NCBI GenBank assembly: GCA_947502885.1 | Contig: CANNBP010000016.1 | Span: 94,007 to 158,006, forward strand | From: an uncultured Aquimarina sp. | GTDB lineage: Bacteria > Bacteroidota > Bacteroidia > Flavobacteriales > Flavobacteriaceae | Direction of reading: 5' to 3' | Length of the DNA stretch: 64,000 bases | Notes under the pieces: generated by a model | Seen by the model: the letters and a program-made list of their open reading frames with translations, nothing else | Told to the model about the DNA's origin: nothing | Database searches by the model: none | Made by a program: the position numbers and the translations under genes | Shown: piece after piece, positions 46,782-54,567 of the stretch | How the letters are laid out: the number at the start of each line of letters is the position of its first letter | Numbering within the stretch: position 1 is the first letter of the stretch

Positions 46782-47120
46782 ATGTCTCCTGCAACCGTGT
46801 TAGACCATGAAGCAGATCATGCAAACCATAGAGCTACAAAACCTGAAGAACATAAAGCTCTAAAAGATACTCCCGACAGTAATTATGGAAATAAGGAAGA
46901 AAAGCGTGTAATTACAGGTTCAGAGCAAAAAACAGCAAGAGCAAATGGGGAAATTTCTGGAAAACAAGTTACCAGAAGAAATCATGGAGGAAATCATGTT
47001 GTTACAAAAGGTACAACGTCTAATAAAATAGATAGGAAAAAGACGTATCAATATTACCAAAGACGTAACAAAACTTCACATGGTGATTTTAGTAAGCAAT
47101 TAAAAAAATATAAAAATTAA
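46782..47120 (+). CDS. Orphan Rhs toxin tip, M91-like HExxH protease fragment
   Basis: From ATG 46782 the protein has 112 aa, but the same frame is open back to a TGA at 46524-46526, with protein-like sequence (FTYTGDNADQAPDNEF, SLQAIAENSDIKVNV, GNIYWNPNLG). The bases before that stop also read like coding sequence (STIQEKLSGLCS). The domain carries DHEADHANH (HExxH plus a further His) and a downstream KEEKRV that could supply another ligand, as in M91/NleD-like toxin tips. It therefore looks like a displaced C-terminal tip with no proper start, after a terminator. A lipoprotein follows four bases later. Confidence 0.65.
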   Translation: MSPATVLDHEADHANHRATKPEEHKALKDTPDSNYGNKEEKRVITGSEQKTARANGEISGKQVTRRNHGGNHVVTKGTTSNKIDRKKTYQYYQRRNKTSHGDFSKQLKKYKN

Positions 47121-47123
47121 ACC

Positions 47124-47567
47124 ATGAATAAACTATTGTATATCCTTTTTCTTCTTTTTATTTCTTGTGATAATACGTCAAGTATAAAGTTTATAGATAT
47201 TTATTATTTACCTAATGATATGACAACACAAACTCCAATGTCTTGTGATTTATTGGATGAAGGAGGGGATGAATTGTTACAAAATCATAAGATAGATAAA
47301 AATAAAATCTTACAAAATATAGAGGGTTTATTAATACGTCTAAACAATAAGGTAGAAGAAAACAAGAATCTTTCTCAAGATGTTCGTATAAGATGTGTGA
47401 TTCATTTTAAAAATGGTGAAACAGACACTTTATGTTTAGGAGAGTCTTTTGATACATATCTAAATGGTCAAAAAGTGCAAGATGTACCAGAATTATCAAA
47501 CTTGATAAAAAAAGAGTTAGACTATGAGAATAGTTATAAAAGGATTGAACATCCATCAAAACGATAA
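47124..47567 (+). CDS. Lipoprotein, candidate immunity protein for the M91-like tip
   Basis: The product is 147 aa with lipobox LFLLFISC (Cys15). The mature domain resembles no family I know. It directly follows the orphan protease tip and precedes a UUCG-type terminator, the expected place for an immunity gene. Confidence 0.7.
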   Translation: MNKLLYILFLLFISCDNTSSIKFIDIYYLPNDMTTQTPMSCDLLDEGGDELLQNHKIDKNKILQNIEGLLIRLNNKVEENKNLSQDVRIRCVIHFKNGETDTLCLGESFDTYLNGQKVQDVPELSNLIKKELDYENSYKRIEHPSKR

Positions 47568-47594
47568 TACTAATTATAAATAATATGATTTAAG

Positions 47595-47616
47595 ACCACC
47601 TTCGGGTGGTTTTTTG
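47595..47616 (+). terminator. Rho-independent terminator with TTCG tetraloop
   Basis: ACCACC-TTCG-GGTGGT followed by a T run, just after the second immunity gene and before the next orphan tip. Confidence 0.9.
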
Positions 47617-47783
47617 TTTTATAAGGTGTTTTGAGCACTACATTTTTGTGTATAAAAATGTAATTTGGTCAAAAAAACAGATTAAAAAAGGATAGAAATA
47701 TCGTTGTAATAACTATTGGTAAGTGGTTTAATATTGATCCACAAGCAGAGAAATATTATGACCAATCGCCTTTTACTTACGGA

Positions 47784-48476
47784 TTGAACAATCCAACCTA
47801 TTTTATTGATCCAAATGGAGAAGAGATTGATGTAACTGATTTAACTAATAATAAAGATGAAGATCAACAAAATAGAGATGCTTGGTTAGTGGTACAACTT
47901 ATGGCTGATTTATCACGTATTTCTGGTGGTCAAGAAATATCAAGAAGCCAAACAAAAGATGGCCGAACTGTCTTAACGGGCTCTGGAAAATGTGATGGTG
48001 ATTGTAGTGAAGCAGCAGCATTTGTAAATCACCTTTTAAGTGATGAAGGTACAGTAACAGTGTCTGGAACTAATGAAGGTTCAGAAGGTTTTCCTGGAGG
48101 ACAAGTTTATTTAGATGCTTCTCAGATTAATGGATTACAAGAAGGCTTGGAAGAACAAGGTTTGGATCCTTTAACTGGTGGGGTGGGAATGACATTTTTA
48201 CATGAATCGTTACATACCAAATTTGGAGCTAGTTTTTTCAATAGTTCAGAAGATCAAAAAAATAAAATAGGAGGACGTTTTAAAGATCCTTTTCAGGGGA
48301 GTAAAAGACCAGGAAATGTTGTATCAAGAATAAATCAATTTAGAGAACAATTGGGATTGGCAACAAGAGAAAGATATTTTGAAGAGTATGACAATAAAGT
48401 AAATCCTACTTTATTGTTCAAAAAAGATGGTAATGAATATATAATCCAAAGCAGAAATATCAAACCTAAAAAATAG
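47784..48476 (+). CDS. Orphan Rhs core end plus HExxH protease tip
   Basis: The likely initiation codon is TTG 47784 (230 aa), but the frame is open from 47664. The extra part, WFNIDPQAEKYYDQSPFTYG, and the start, LNNPTYFIDPNGEE, together form the end of an Rhs core (usually 'DP-x-AEKYY...YVYVGNNPI-x-FIDPDG'). The rest is a tip with FLHESLHTKFG (HExxH) near residue 140 and GSGKCDGDCSE before it. There is no upstream core, so it is a displaced cassette that would need recombination into the intact rhs gene, or chance initiation, to be expressed. Confidence 0.7.
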   Translation: MNNPTYFIDPNGEEIDVTDLTNNKDEDQQNRDAWLVVQLMADLSRISGGQEISRSQTKDGRTVLTGSGKCDGDCSEAAAFVNHLLSDEGTVTVSGTNEGSEGFPGGQVYLDASQINGLQEGLEEQGLDPLTGGVGMTFLHESLHTKFGASFFNSSEDQKNKIGGRFKDPFQGSKRPGNVVSRINQFREQLGLATRERYFEEYDNKVNPTLLFKKDGNEYIIQSRNIKPKK

Positions 48477-48481
48477 AAATA

Positions 48482-49066
48482 ATGAGATTGAGAACTAATA
48501 TTTATGTATTTTGTATTATTGTAGTATTTTCCTGCAATAATGGTTTTGATAAAAAAGATGAAAAGAGAATTTTTTCAGAAATTTTAAATAGTAAAATTAT
48601 AAGTGAATACCCTGAAAAACTAGATAGTGGTTATATTGTTTATCCATATTATACAGATTTTAATTTTAGTGATTTTTCATCAAAAAAAACGCTCAACCAT
48701 CCTTCAAGAAAAGAGATTGAAAAAAAGGTTTTTTCAAAGCTGGATATTGATGAGAATCAATTTGCTAAAATCAGAAATAAAATCAACTTGAAGTGTAAAG
48801 GAGTTCATTCTGATCTATTAGGTAATTTATCAATTAGAGATAAAAGTCATATGATAATTACATTTTCTGGACTTAATGACAACTTAGTTTTTATAAACCT
48901 CTATCTATATCATAATGCAATTTCAAAGGAAACTCTTCTAAAAGATTTTGATTTTAGTAACAACTTAGCTTCGATAGATTCATTTGTTGCTTTTTTAGAT
49001 CCGGAAGAAAAACTTGTTCAAGAAGTTGTGTATCACGACGGACGTGATATTGAGTTCCGATTGTAA
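48482..49066 (+). CDS. Lipoprotein, candidate immunity protein
   Basis: The product is 194 aa with lipobox CIIVVFSC (Cys18) followed by NNGFDKK. It starts six bases after the preceding protease-tip ORF. No family recognised; charged, alpha/beta-like mature domain. Confidence 0.7.
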   Translation: MRLRTNIYVFCIIVVFSCNNGFDKKDEKRIFSEILNSKIISEYPEKLDSGYIVYPYYTDFNFSDFSSKKTLNHPSRKEIEKKVFSKLDIDENQFAKIRNKINLKCKGVHSDLLGNLSIRDKSHMIITFSGLNDNLVFINLYLYHNAISKETLLKDFDFSNNLASIDSFVAFLDPEEKLVQEVVYHDGRDIEFRL

Positions 49067-49107
49067 AAGAATAATGAGTAATTAAAAAAATAAATCGTGC
49101 TTTTAAT

Positions 49108-49401
49108 ATGGCGAGAGTGTTTGAACACGAGTACTTTGGTCATGGAGGTATTAAAACAGGAGTAGGAGCCGATGGAGGCCCTTATACAATGGGTAGAGCT
49201 GTAAAGCAAACAAATGTTTTTAGAAGGCAAAGAGGATTAAATCAAAGATTACATTATGGATGGGGTTCTTCTGTTATTTTCTTTGGAGACACTAATAATT
49301 ATAAAAATGCAGGAGCACAAAGAAAAGCTGTGAAAAAAATGGCAAGTCAGCCATTAAGTAATCAATTATTTATGAAGATTCACATGACGAAAAAAAAATA
49401 A
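49108..49401 (+). CDS. Orphan toxin-tip fragment with a HExxxH motif
   Basis: The product is 97 aa from ATG 49108 (frame open from 49078, after a TGA). It opens with ARVFEHEYFGHGGIKTG, a protease-like HE...H motif with a 3-residue gap, then Arg- and Gly-rich sequence. Too short for a whole effector, so probably the C-terminal part of a third displaced tip. The next gene starts five bases later and encodes an exported protein. Confidence 0.55.
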   Translation: MARVFEHEYFGHGGIKTGVGADGGPYTMGRAVKQTNVFRRQRGLNQRLHYGWGSSVIFFGDTNNYKNAGAQRKAVKKMASQPLSNQLFMKIHMTKKK

Positions 49402-49405
49402 ATTA

Positions 49406-49786
49406 ATGAGAAAAATAATCTTAATTACCTTTTGTTGTCTTGGTATAAGCACTATTTACTCACAGGGTAAAGATGATATATACAGAATAGAGAATAAATC
49501 AGAAAGTCCTGCATTTGCAACTTATAATGTTAATGTTTTGATTTTACATAATGATGGAACATATGAAATTATGTATCAACAGTACCAAACAAAGAAGATG
49601 ATGAAAAAGAATATCATTTTGAATTTGGATAAAGAATATGGAAAATGGGAAAGAAAAGTAAACAAGTTATATTTAAAAGATTCCAAAAGTGAAAACATAA
49701 CCAAATTTTTTATAAAGAGTAAGAATAAGATAGCTCTTATTATAGAAGATTTAGATGTATCTTCATTAAATTGGAAGAAAATCTAA
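49406..49786 (+). CDS. Exported protein, candidate immunity protein
   Basis: The product is 126 aa with a Sec signal peptide (MRKIILITFCCLGISTIYSQ) and no clear lipobox at the cleavage site. The mature part ends in strands such as LYLKDSKSENITKFFI. It pairs by position with the tip fragment before it. Confidence 0.6.
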   Translation: MRKIILITFCCLGISTIYSQGKDDIYRIENKSESPAFATYNVNVLILHNDGTYEIMYQQYQTKKMMKKNIILNLDKEYGKWERKVNKLYLKDSKSENITKFFIKSKNKIALIIEDLDVSSLNWKKI

Positions 49787-49958
49787 AGAAATCGATCCGT
49801 TAGCAGATAAATATTATAAGTTTAGCCCTTACGTTTATGTTGGAAATAGCCCAACAATAGCAGTAGATCCAGATGGAAAGAGAATACTCTTTGTAAACGG
49901 TTATTGGATGAATAATTGGATTGGAAGGAATATTATACCAGCTCTGCGAAGTTTATAA
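49785..49958 (+). pseudogene. Rhs-core remnant with truncated tip
   Basis: The frame reads KEIDPLADKYYKFSPYVYVG, NSPTIAVDPDGKRILF, then a short unrelated end NNWIGRNIIPALRSL and stop. The first part is the conserved end of an Rhs core; there is no start and no upstream core. The palindrome CGAAGTT-TAT-AACTTCG overlaps its stop (49947-49963). The ~170 nt after it to 50129 hold no gene I can support. Confidence 0.75.
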
Positions 49959-50129
49959 CTTCGTAGCGATACGAGTAAGTAATAAAAAGATAAACCTGCA
50001 GCAGTAATGTTGTGGGTTTGTTGTATTAGTTATCTGATAGGCATATAACTAGCTATAGAAGTAAATTACTATTTTAGCTAAAGAAAGGTTGATGATAAGT
50101 AGGGCGTTCTTTTAAAATAACAAAGTGCC

Positions 50130-50293
50130 GTGTCAGAAGGTTATGTAGAACCTAATTGGAGTATAGGTTTTAATTATGCATGCCAGTTTAAGATCATCTT
50201 GGAAATATTAGATTGTCTTGTAAAGATGCTGATAAGAATGGTTCTATATCTCAAAGTGAGATTATTGAAGAGAAAAAACAGAAATGCAACTAG
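50130..50293 (+). pseudogene. Frameshifted Rhs-core fragment
   Basis: Frame one reads SEGYVEPNWSIGFNYACQFK, matching PEGYVEKDDTGYSYIYQYKD of the intact Rhs protein. A one-base loss near 50190 shifts the rest to another frame, which continues DHLGNIRLSCKDADKNG and SQSEIIEEK (intact: DHLGNVRLSYTDADNSG, QSEIIEEK). It then ends at TAG 50291. This is a decayed part of a second rhs gene. Confidence 0.75.
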
Positions 50294-50400
50294 TCACAGA
50301 CTAGCGGGAGCAAGGAACATTTCTCGTCAATAGTATAGGTTAAAATATCCTTCTTTATCCCATCTCATGCGTTTCGTAACACCGTCCTTAGGTTTTGTAT

Positions 50401-50427
50401 GAAAAATACTCAATAGAATGGAGTATT
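50401..50427 (-). terminator. Terminator of the CBM9-like gene
   Basis: On the minus strand, AATACTC pairs with GAGTATT (50405-50427) and is followed by a short T run, directly after the stop codon at 50430. Confidence 0.6.
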
Positions 50428-50429
50428 AT

Positions 50430-51179
50430 CTAATCTAAAATCAAATACCCAAAATAATTTGGATCATGAAAATTAGGAGTTTTGGCCATTGTACTACTCC
50501 AACATGCAAAAGTAGCATTCTTCTCATTTACACTCCAGTTTTCATCATGGTGGTCTACATTAGAAATAATTCTAAACATATTTAGTCGATATACATTGTC
50601 TGCCGTTGATTTTGGGTGCTGCAATAGTCTAAGTGGAAGTTTAAGATAGCCTTTCCATACGTGGTTTTTACGATCCTTCTCCACAGTATGAACCACCCCC
50701 GAAGTTGGGATATCAATTAAGTCTAAAGCAAACTTTTTATTACTTCTATAGTTGTTAGTAATTTTAGCCAAAAACAAAGCATTATTAGGGTTTAACTGAA
50801 TTTCGAGATAGTTTTCTGGAGTTTCCTTTCCTTTACTAATAAAAAGTTCGAATACTTCCTGTTTAAAAAGCCATGAATTGTCTTTGGTATAGTTGTTTTG
50901 ATCCAACCTAGGATTGTTTCTACATTCGAATTTTATTTCTAAAAATTCTTCATCATATTTCACCCATACCAAAGTTTCTTCTTTTATAGCCTTTCCTCCT
51001 ACTGAATGATTAAAATATACATCTTCAACTTGTGTAAACTTATTCTTATTAATTTTTAGTACTCGATTGTCTTGATGAATATTTATACCATCAAGATTTA
51101 AACCTTTTGTTTCTTTAATTACTTTATTGTAACAAGAAACTGCCAAAAAAGCCAGAAGTAATGCTTCGATTATTTTCAT
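50430..51179 (-). CDS. CBM9-like carbohydrate-binding lipoprotein
   Basis: The product is 249 aa. Lipobox LAFLAVSC (Cys16), then a domain with the carbohydrate-binding family 9-like pattern: LVWVKYDEEFLEIKFECRN, FKQEVFELFISKG, NYLEIQLNPNNALFLAK and FRLNMFRI-type segment near the end, WSS. Such lipoproteins accompany polysaccharide-use genes in Flavobacteriia. It is divergent from the beta-helix protein at 51341, so both may belong to one glycan-handling unit. Ligand unknown. Confidence 0.8.
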   Translation of the reverse strand: MKIIEALLLAFLAVSCYNKVIKETKGLNLDGINIHQDNRVLKINKNKFTQVEDVYFNHSVGGKAIKEETLVWVKYDEEFLEIKFECRNNPRLDQNNYTKDNSWLFKQEVFELFISKGKETPENYLEIQLNPNNALFLAKITNNYRSNKKFALDLIDIPTSGVVHTVEKDRKNHVWKGYLKLPLRLLQHPKSTADNVYRLNMFRIISNVDHHDENWSVNEKNATFACWSSTMAKTPNFHDPNYFGYLILD

Positions 51180-51244
51180 CTATTTTTTTTAGTATTATAA
51201 TTATTTTTAGCCTTAGAAAAACAAATTGTTTCTCGATTATACTC

Positions 51245-51252
51245 TATCTTTG
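51245..51252 (+). promoter_or_regulatory. Putative -7 element TATCTTTG
   Basis: It fits TAnnTTTG, with a TTG 16 nt upstream (51226) as possible -33 element. It lies 88 nt before the start of the beta-helix protein. Confidence 0.35.
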
Positions 51253-51340
51253 AACCAGTAAAAATTCTCTTTTAGCATTTATAGAACCTCCTACCCTTTC
51301 TGTATTGCAGCTAAAACTAACATTTTAAAGTTTAATTATT

Positions 51341-53278
51341 ATGCAAAAAAAGCTTCATGTGCTGTTATGTGCATTTATTATGTGTACATATCAATTTACC
51401 GCACAACAAACCACTAGTATCTTAACAACAAATGAAACAAGTGATTCTTCTTTGGGATATGTCCTAAATCAAAAAGGAGCGAGACTTATTGATTTTTCAA
51501 AGGCAGGATACAAAGGAGGAGGGGTAAAAATACCTAATTTTCACGAATTGTTCTCTGAAAACAGAATCATAAAAATCTTCCCATCTGGAGAAGATGATAG
51601 GCAAGCTATCCAAGACGCAATTAATACCATTTCTACTTGGGATTTAATGACTAATGGATATAGAGGAGGAATTGAATTACAAAATGGCGTATTTTATGTC
51701 TCCAAGCACCCACAAGGTAAAGTACATACTTTTGAGATAAACAAATCAGGAATTGTTATCAAGGGAATAAGTGGTAATTTAAAAGATGACGCTAAAACTA
51801 TTATCATTCAAAAAGACAAATCCACTTCTACTTTTTATGTTAATGGTTTTGGGGCTATAGAACAGTTTAACACCAAAACCCCTATCAAAGTTGATCAACC
51901 ATATGTACCTGTAGGGACAAAAACTATTCGATTAGCAAGGCTTGATACTCTCGAGATAGGAGACAATATTATGATCTATGTTAAGCCTACTCAAAAATGG
52001 GTTGATAATTTTCCTGGATGGAATTTAGGAGAATTCTCTGCTACCATAGGAGATGATAAAAACATAAGAATGGAGCGAAAAATAACCAAGATAAATCCTT
52101 CGACTAATACTATAGGGTTAGATGCATCTATCACTACGCAAATAGATATTGCTAACGGATACTCAAATGCCGTTGTATATCCTATTACAGATGATCAAAG
52201 AACTCGTAATATAGGCTTTCAAGATTTTATTTTGGCAGCAGATTTTGACTGTAGCGAAATCATAACAACTAATCAAGTAACAATAAACTGCATTACAGAA
52301 GAGGGTGAATTCAATTTTTTTAATGACGCTTTACAATCAGCTAGAGGTATTGATTTTTATAGAGGAAAAGATGGTTGGGCAAAGAATTTAACAGGTATGT
52401 TTTTTAGAGAGTCTTTTATTACTAGTAATAATATATTTCATCAATTAACAGTTCAAGATTGCGCCATGTTAGACGGGGTATCAGAGGATAATATTCAGAT
52501 TCACAAAGGTGGTGACGATTATTCATTTAATATTTCTAGTAGTAATTCGCTAGTACAAAGATGTTATAGTCGAAATGCCAGACATTCCTTTACTTTAAAT
52601 AATACTACCAGTATGGTAGTATTTCTAGATTGTCTTTCAGAAAAAGAACATTTATCCTTAGAGCCTCATCAAAAGTGGGCACATGGAGTGTTATATGATA
52701 ACGTAAAAACAGATGGCCAATTTAAATTGCAGTATGGTGTTGACCCGGTTGAAAAAATCTTTCATAATCAAAAGGCAGCGAATAGTGTTTTATGGAATAT
52801 TACCTCAAATTCGAAACGAAGAGGTGAACCATTTATGTACTTAGATAAACCTAAAAATGATTTAGGATATAACTGGGTTATTGGTTACAAGTTTGATGGA
52901 TGTAGCGACAACAGAATAGCAAACCCTTCTGATTCAATTCATGGTGATATTGCATACGTAGAAGCAGCAAATGAATATGTATATCCAAGATCACTATTTC
53001 TAAGACAATTAAAAGACAGATTAGGTATTCAGGCTGTAAACAACATAACGATATCGCTTCAGAGAGATATGCGTAAAAATGTTATTGAGGAGAGAATATT
53101 CGATATTCTTCACGTAAAATATAGAGACATTCCTGAATTTATGAGCATTGCCCAAATAATAATTGTAATTATTTTAATTCTGCTGCTGCCTGGTTTGATG
53201 GTAATGCTAATTATAATGCTTCAGAATTTAAAATCGGAGACTTTGACGGAGATAACAAAGATGATATCTTGGCTTTAA
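51341..53278 (+). CDS. Secreted beta-helix (pectate-lyase-like) protein, 5' part of a frameshifted gene
   Basis: The product is 645 aa as read. Signal peptide (to about 21), then DFSKAGYKGGGVKIPN and DDRQAIQDAIN, the typical start of right-handed beta-helix proteins of the pectate-lyase/DUF4955 type, with RCYSRNARHSFTLNNTTS and QKWAHGVLYDN in later turns. From about residue 600 the sequence becomes a low-complexity hydrophobic run (AQIIIVIILILLLPG), because the frame has shifted. The other frame, open from 53137, gives AAAWFDGNANYNASEFKIGD, an FG-GAP repeat continuing into the next ORF. The two ORFs are therefore one T9SS-secreted protein, probably a polysaccharide lyase or binding protein, with a frameshift between 53134 and about 53175. 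Confidence 0.8.
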   Translation: MQKKLHVLLCAFIMCTYQFTAQQTTSILTTNETSDSSLGYVLNQKGARLIDFSKAGYKGGGVKIPNFHELFSENRIIKIFPSGEDDRQAIQDAINTISTWDLMTNGYRGGIELQNGVFYVSKHPQGKVHTFEINKSGIVIKGISGNLKDDAKTIIIQKDKSTSTFYVNGFGAIEQFNTKTPIKVDQPYVPVGTKTIRLARLDTLEIGDNIMIYVKPTQKWVDNFPGWNLGEFSATIGDDKNIRMERKITKINPSTNTIGLDASITTQIDIANGYSNAVVYPITDDQRTRNIGFQDFILAADFDCSEIITTNQVTINCITEEGEFNFFNDALQSARGIDFYRGKDGWAKNLTGMFFRESFITSNNIFHQLTVQDCAMLDGVSEDNIQIHKGGDDYSFNISSSNSLVQRCYSRNARHSFTLNNTTSMVVFLDCLSEKEHLSLEPHQKWAHGVLYDNVKTDGQFKLQYGVDPVEKIFHNQKAANSVLWNITSNSKRRGEPFMYLDKPKNDLGYNWVIGYKFDGCSDNRIANPSDSIHGDIAYVEAANEYVYPRSLFLRQLKDRLGIQAVNNITISLQRDMRKNVIEERIFDILHVKYRDIPEFMSIAQIIIVIILILLLPGLMVMLIIMLQNLKSETLTEITKMISWL

Positions 53279-54477
53279 AAAAAGATTCAGAGAGATTTGT
53301 AATCTGGACCTCTAAAGGAGATGAAAATACAGGTGCTAGATTTGATCCCGGAGCTGTATGGTTTGACGGTAGAGCGAATTATTCTCGCTCTGAGTTTAAA
53401 GTTGGGGATTTTAACGGAGATGGTAAAGATGATATAATAGCCATAAATAAAGACACAGAAAGGTTTGTAATCTGGACTTCTAAAGGTGATGCCAACACTG
53501 GGGTTAGATTTAACCCCGGAGCCGTATGGTTCGACGGTCCTTTTGACTATAATACTTCTGAATTTAAAGTTGGGGATTTTAACGGAGATGGTAAAGATGA
53601 TGTCTTAGCCATAAAAAAAGACACAGAAAGATTTGTTATATGGACTTCTAAGGGAGACCAAAATACTGGAGCTAGATTTAATCCCGGAGCCGTATGGTTT
53701 GATGGTAATGCGAATTATAGTACATCTGATTTTAAAATTGGTGATTTTGATGGTGATCACCTAGAAGACATAATGATGATCATAAAAGGTGACGAAAAAT
53801 TTATTACATGGTACTCTAAAGGAGATCAAAATACAGGGGTAAGGTTTACTACAGGGTCTGAAGGGTTTAATAGAGATATTAGCTCTAATGGTAGTATAAT
53901 TTTTAACGACGTAGAATTTAGTATCGGAAAATTTAATGATGATAATTTGGATGATGTGATTAGCATACAAAAAAATTCAGAAAAATTTGACGTTTGGGTT
54001 TCAATAGGGAATTCTTATGCTTGTCGTAGTTTTTCGATAAATAAGAATTGGTATGATGGCAATGCTAATTATAATTCTTCAGAACTTAAAACAGGTGACT
54101 TTAATGGAGATGGTCTAGACGAAATTGTTGCTATAAACAAAGGGTCCGAAATGTTTATTATCTGGAAGAATAATACGACTCCTCCATCTCAATCAAGTAG
54201 ATCAATTTCAAAAAATGCTTTAGACTCAAAAGACGAATTGATATCCCCTAAAAGTGTTGTAAAAAGTACAGGGCGAGTTAAGAACATTCAGGTCTATAAT
54301 TTTTATGGTACTCTTGTTCAAAGTTTAGGTAAAGAAGATGTCTCTAACGGATATATCGATTTTTCTAATTACAAGCATGGATTATACATTATTAAAGTAA
54401 CTTATGATGATGGAGAAATAACTACAGACAAGTTTATACGATCTGATTCTCATTTCAAATCATGGATAATAAAATAA
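53269..54477 (+). CDS. FG-GAP/VCBS repeats and T9SS sorting domain, 3' part of the frameshifted gene
   Basis: The product is 402 aa as read from a TTG; the frame is open from 53137. It holds about five FG-GAP-like repeats of ~55 residues (FKVGDFNGDGKDDIIAINKD, RFVIWTSKGD, PGAVWFDG), several almost identical, with Ca-binding DFNGDGKDD loops. A linker and a C-terminal T9SS type A domain follow (VKNIQVYNFYGTLVQS...GLYIIKVTYDDGEITTDKFI). It has no start of its own or signal peptide, so it belongs to the gene at 51341. Confidence 0.85.
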   Translation: MALKKDSERFVIWTSKGDENTGARFDPGAVWFDGRANYSRSEFKVGDFNGDGKDDIIAINKDTERFVIWTSKGDANTGVRFNPGAVWFDGPFDYNTSEFKVGDFNGDGKDDVLAIKKDTERFVIWTSKGDQNTGARFNPGAVWFDGNANYSTSDFKIGDFDGDHLEDIMMIIKGDEKFITWYSKGDQNTGVRFTTGSEGFNRDISSNGSIIFNDVEFSIGKFNDDNLDDVISIQKNSEKFDVWVSIGNSYACRSFSINKNWYDGNANYNSSELKTGDFNGDGLDEIVAINKGSEMFIIWKNNTTPPSQSSRSISKNALDSKDELISPKSVVKSTGRVKNIQVYNFYGTLVQSLGKEDVSNGYIDFSNYKHGLYIIKVTYDDGEITTDKFIRSDSHFKSWIIK

Positions 54478-54495
54478 CCTCATTTTATAAATTAA

Positions 54496-54539
54496 ACAAA
54501 CAAAACCCTTATAGACCTGTCTATAAGGGTTTTGTTTGT
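54496..54539. terminator. Bidirectional terminator, perfect 21-bp stem
   Basis: A perfect inverted repeat of 21 bp per arm with a 2-nt loop; the centre is CTTATAGAC-CT-GTCTATAAG. Flanking A/T tracts serve both the plus-strand gene ending at 54477 and the minus-strand gene ending at 54568. Confidence 0.9.
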
Positions 54540-54567
54540 AAATATATCCTTAAAATAAGTATTAAAT

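Noticed and set aside
49947..49963. loxP-like half site: CGAAGTT-TAT-AACTTCG includes ATAACTTCG
   Set aside because: The arms are shorter than loxP, the spacer is 3 nt instead of 8, and no Cre-like gene is adjacent. Treated as a plain palindrome.
50130..50333. Reading the 67-codon frame as a small novel protein
   Set aside because: Its first half matches the Rhs core and the second half is out of frame with it, so it is a frameshifted remnant.
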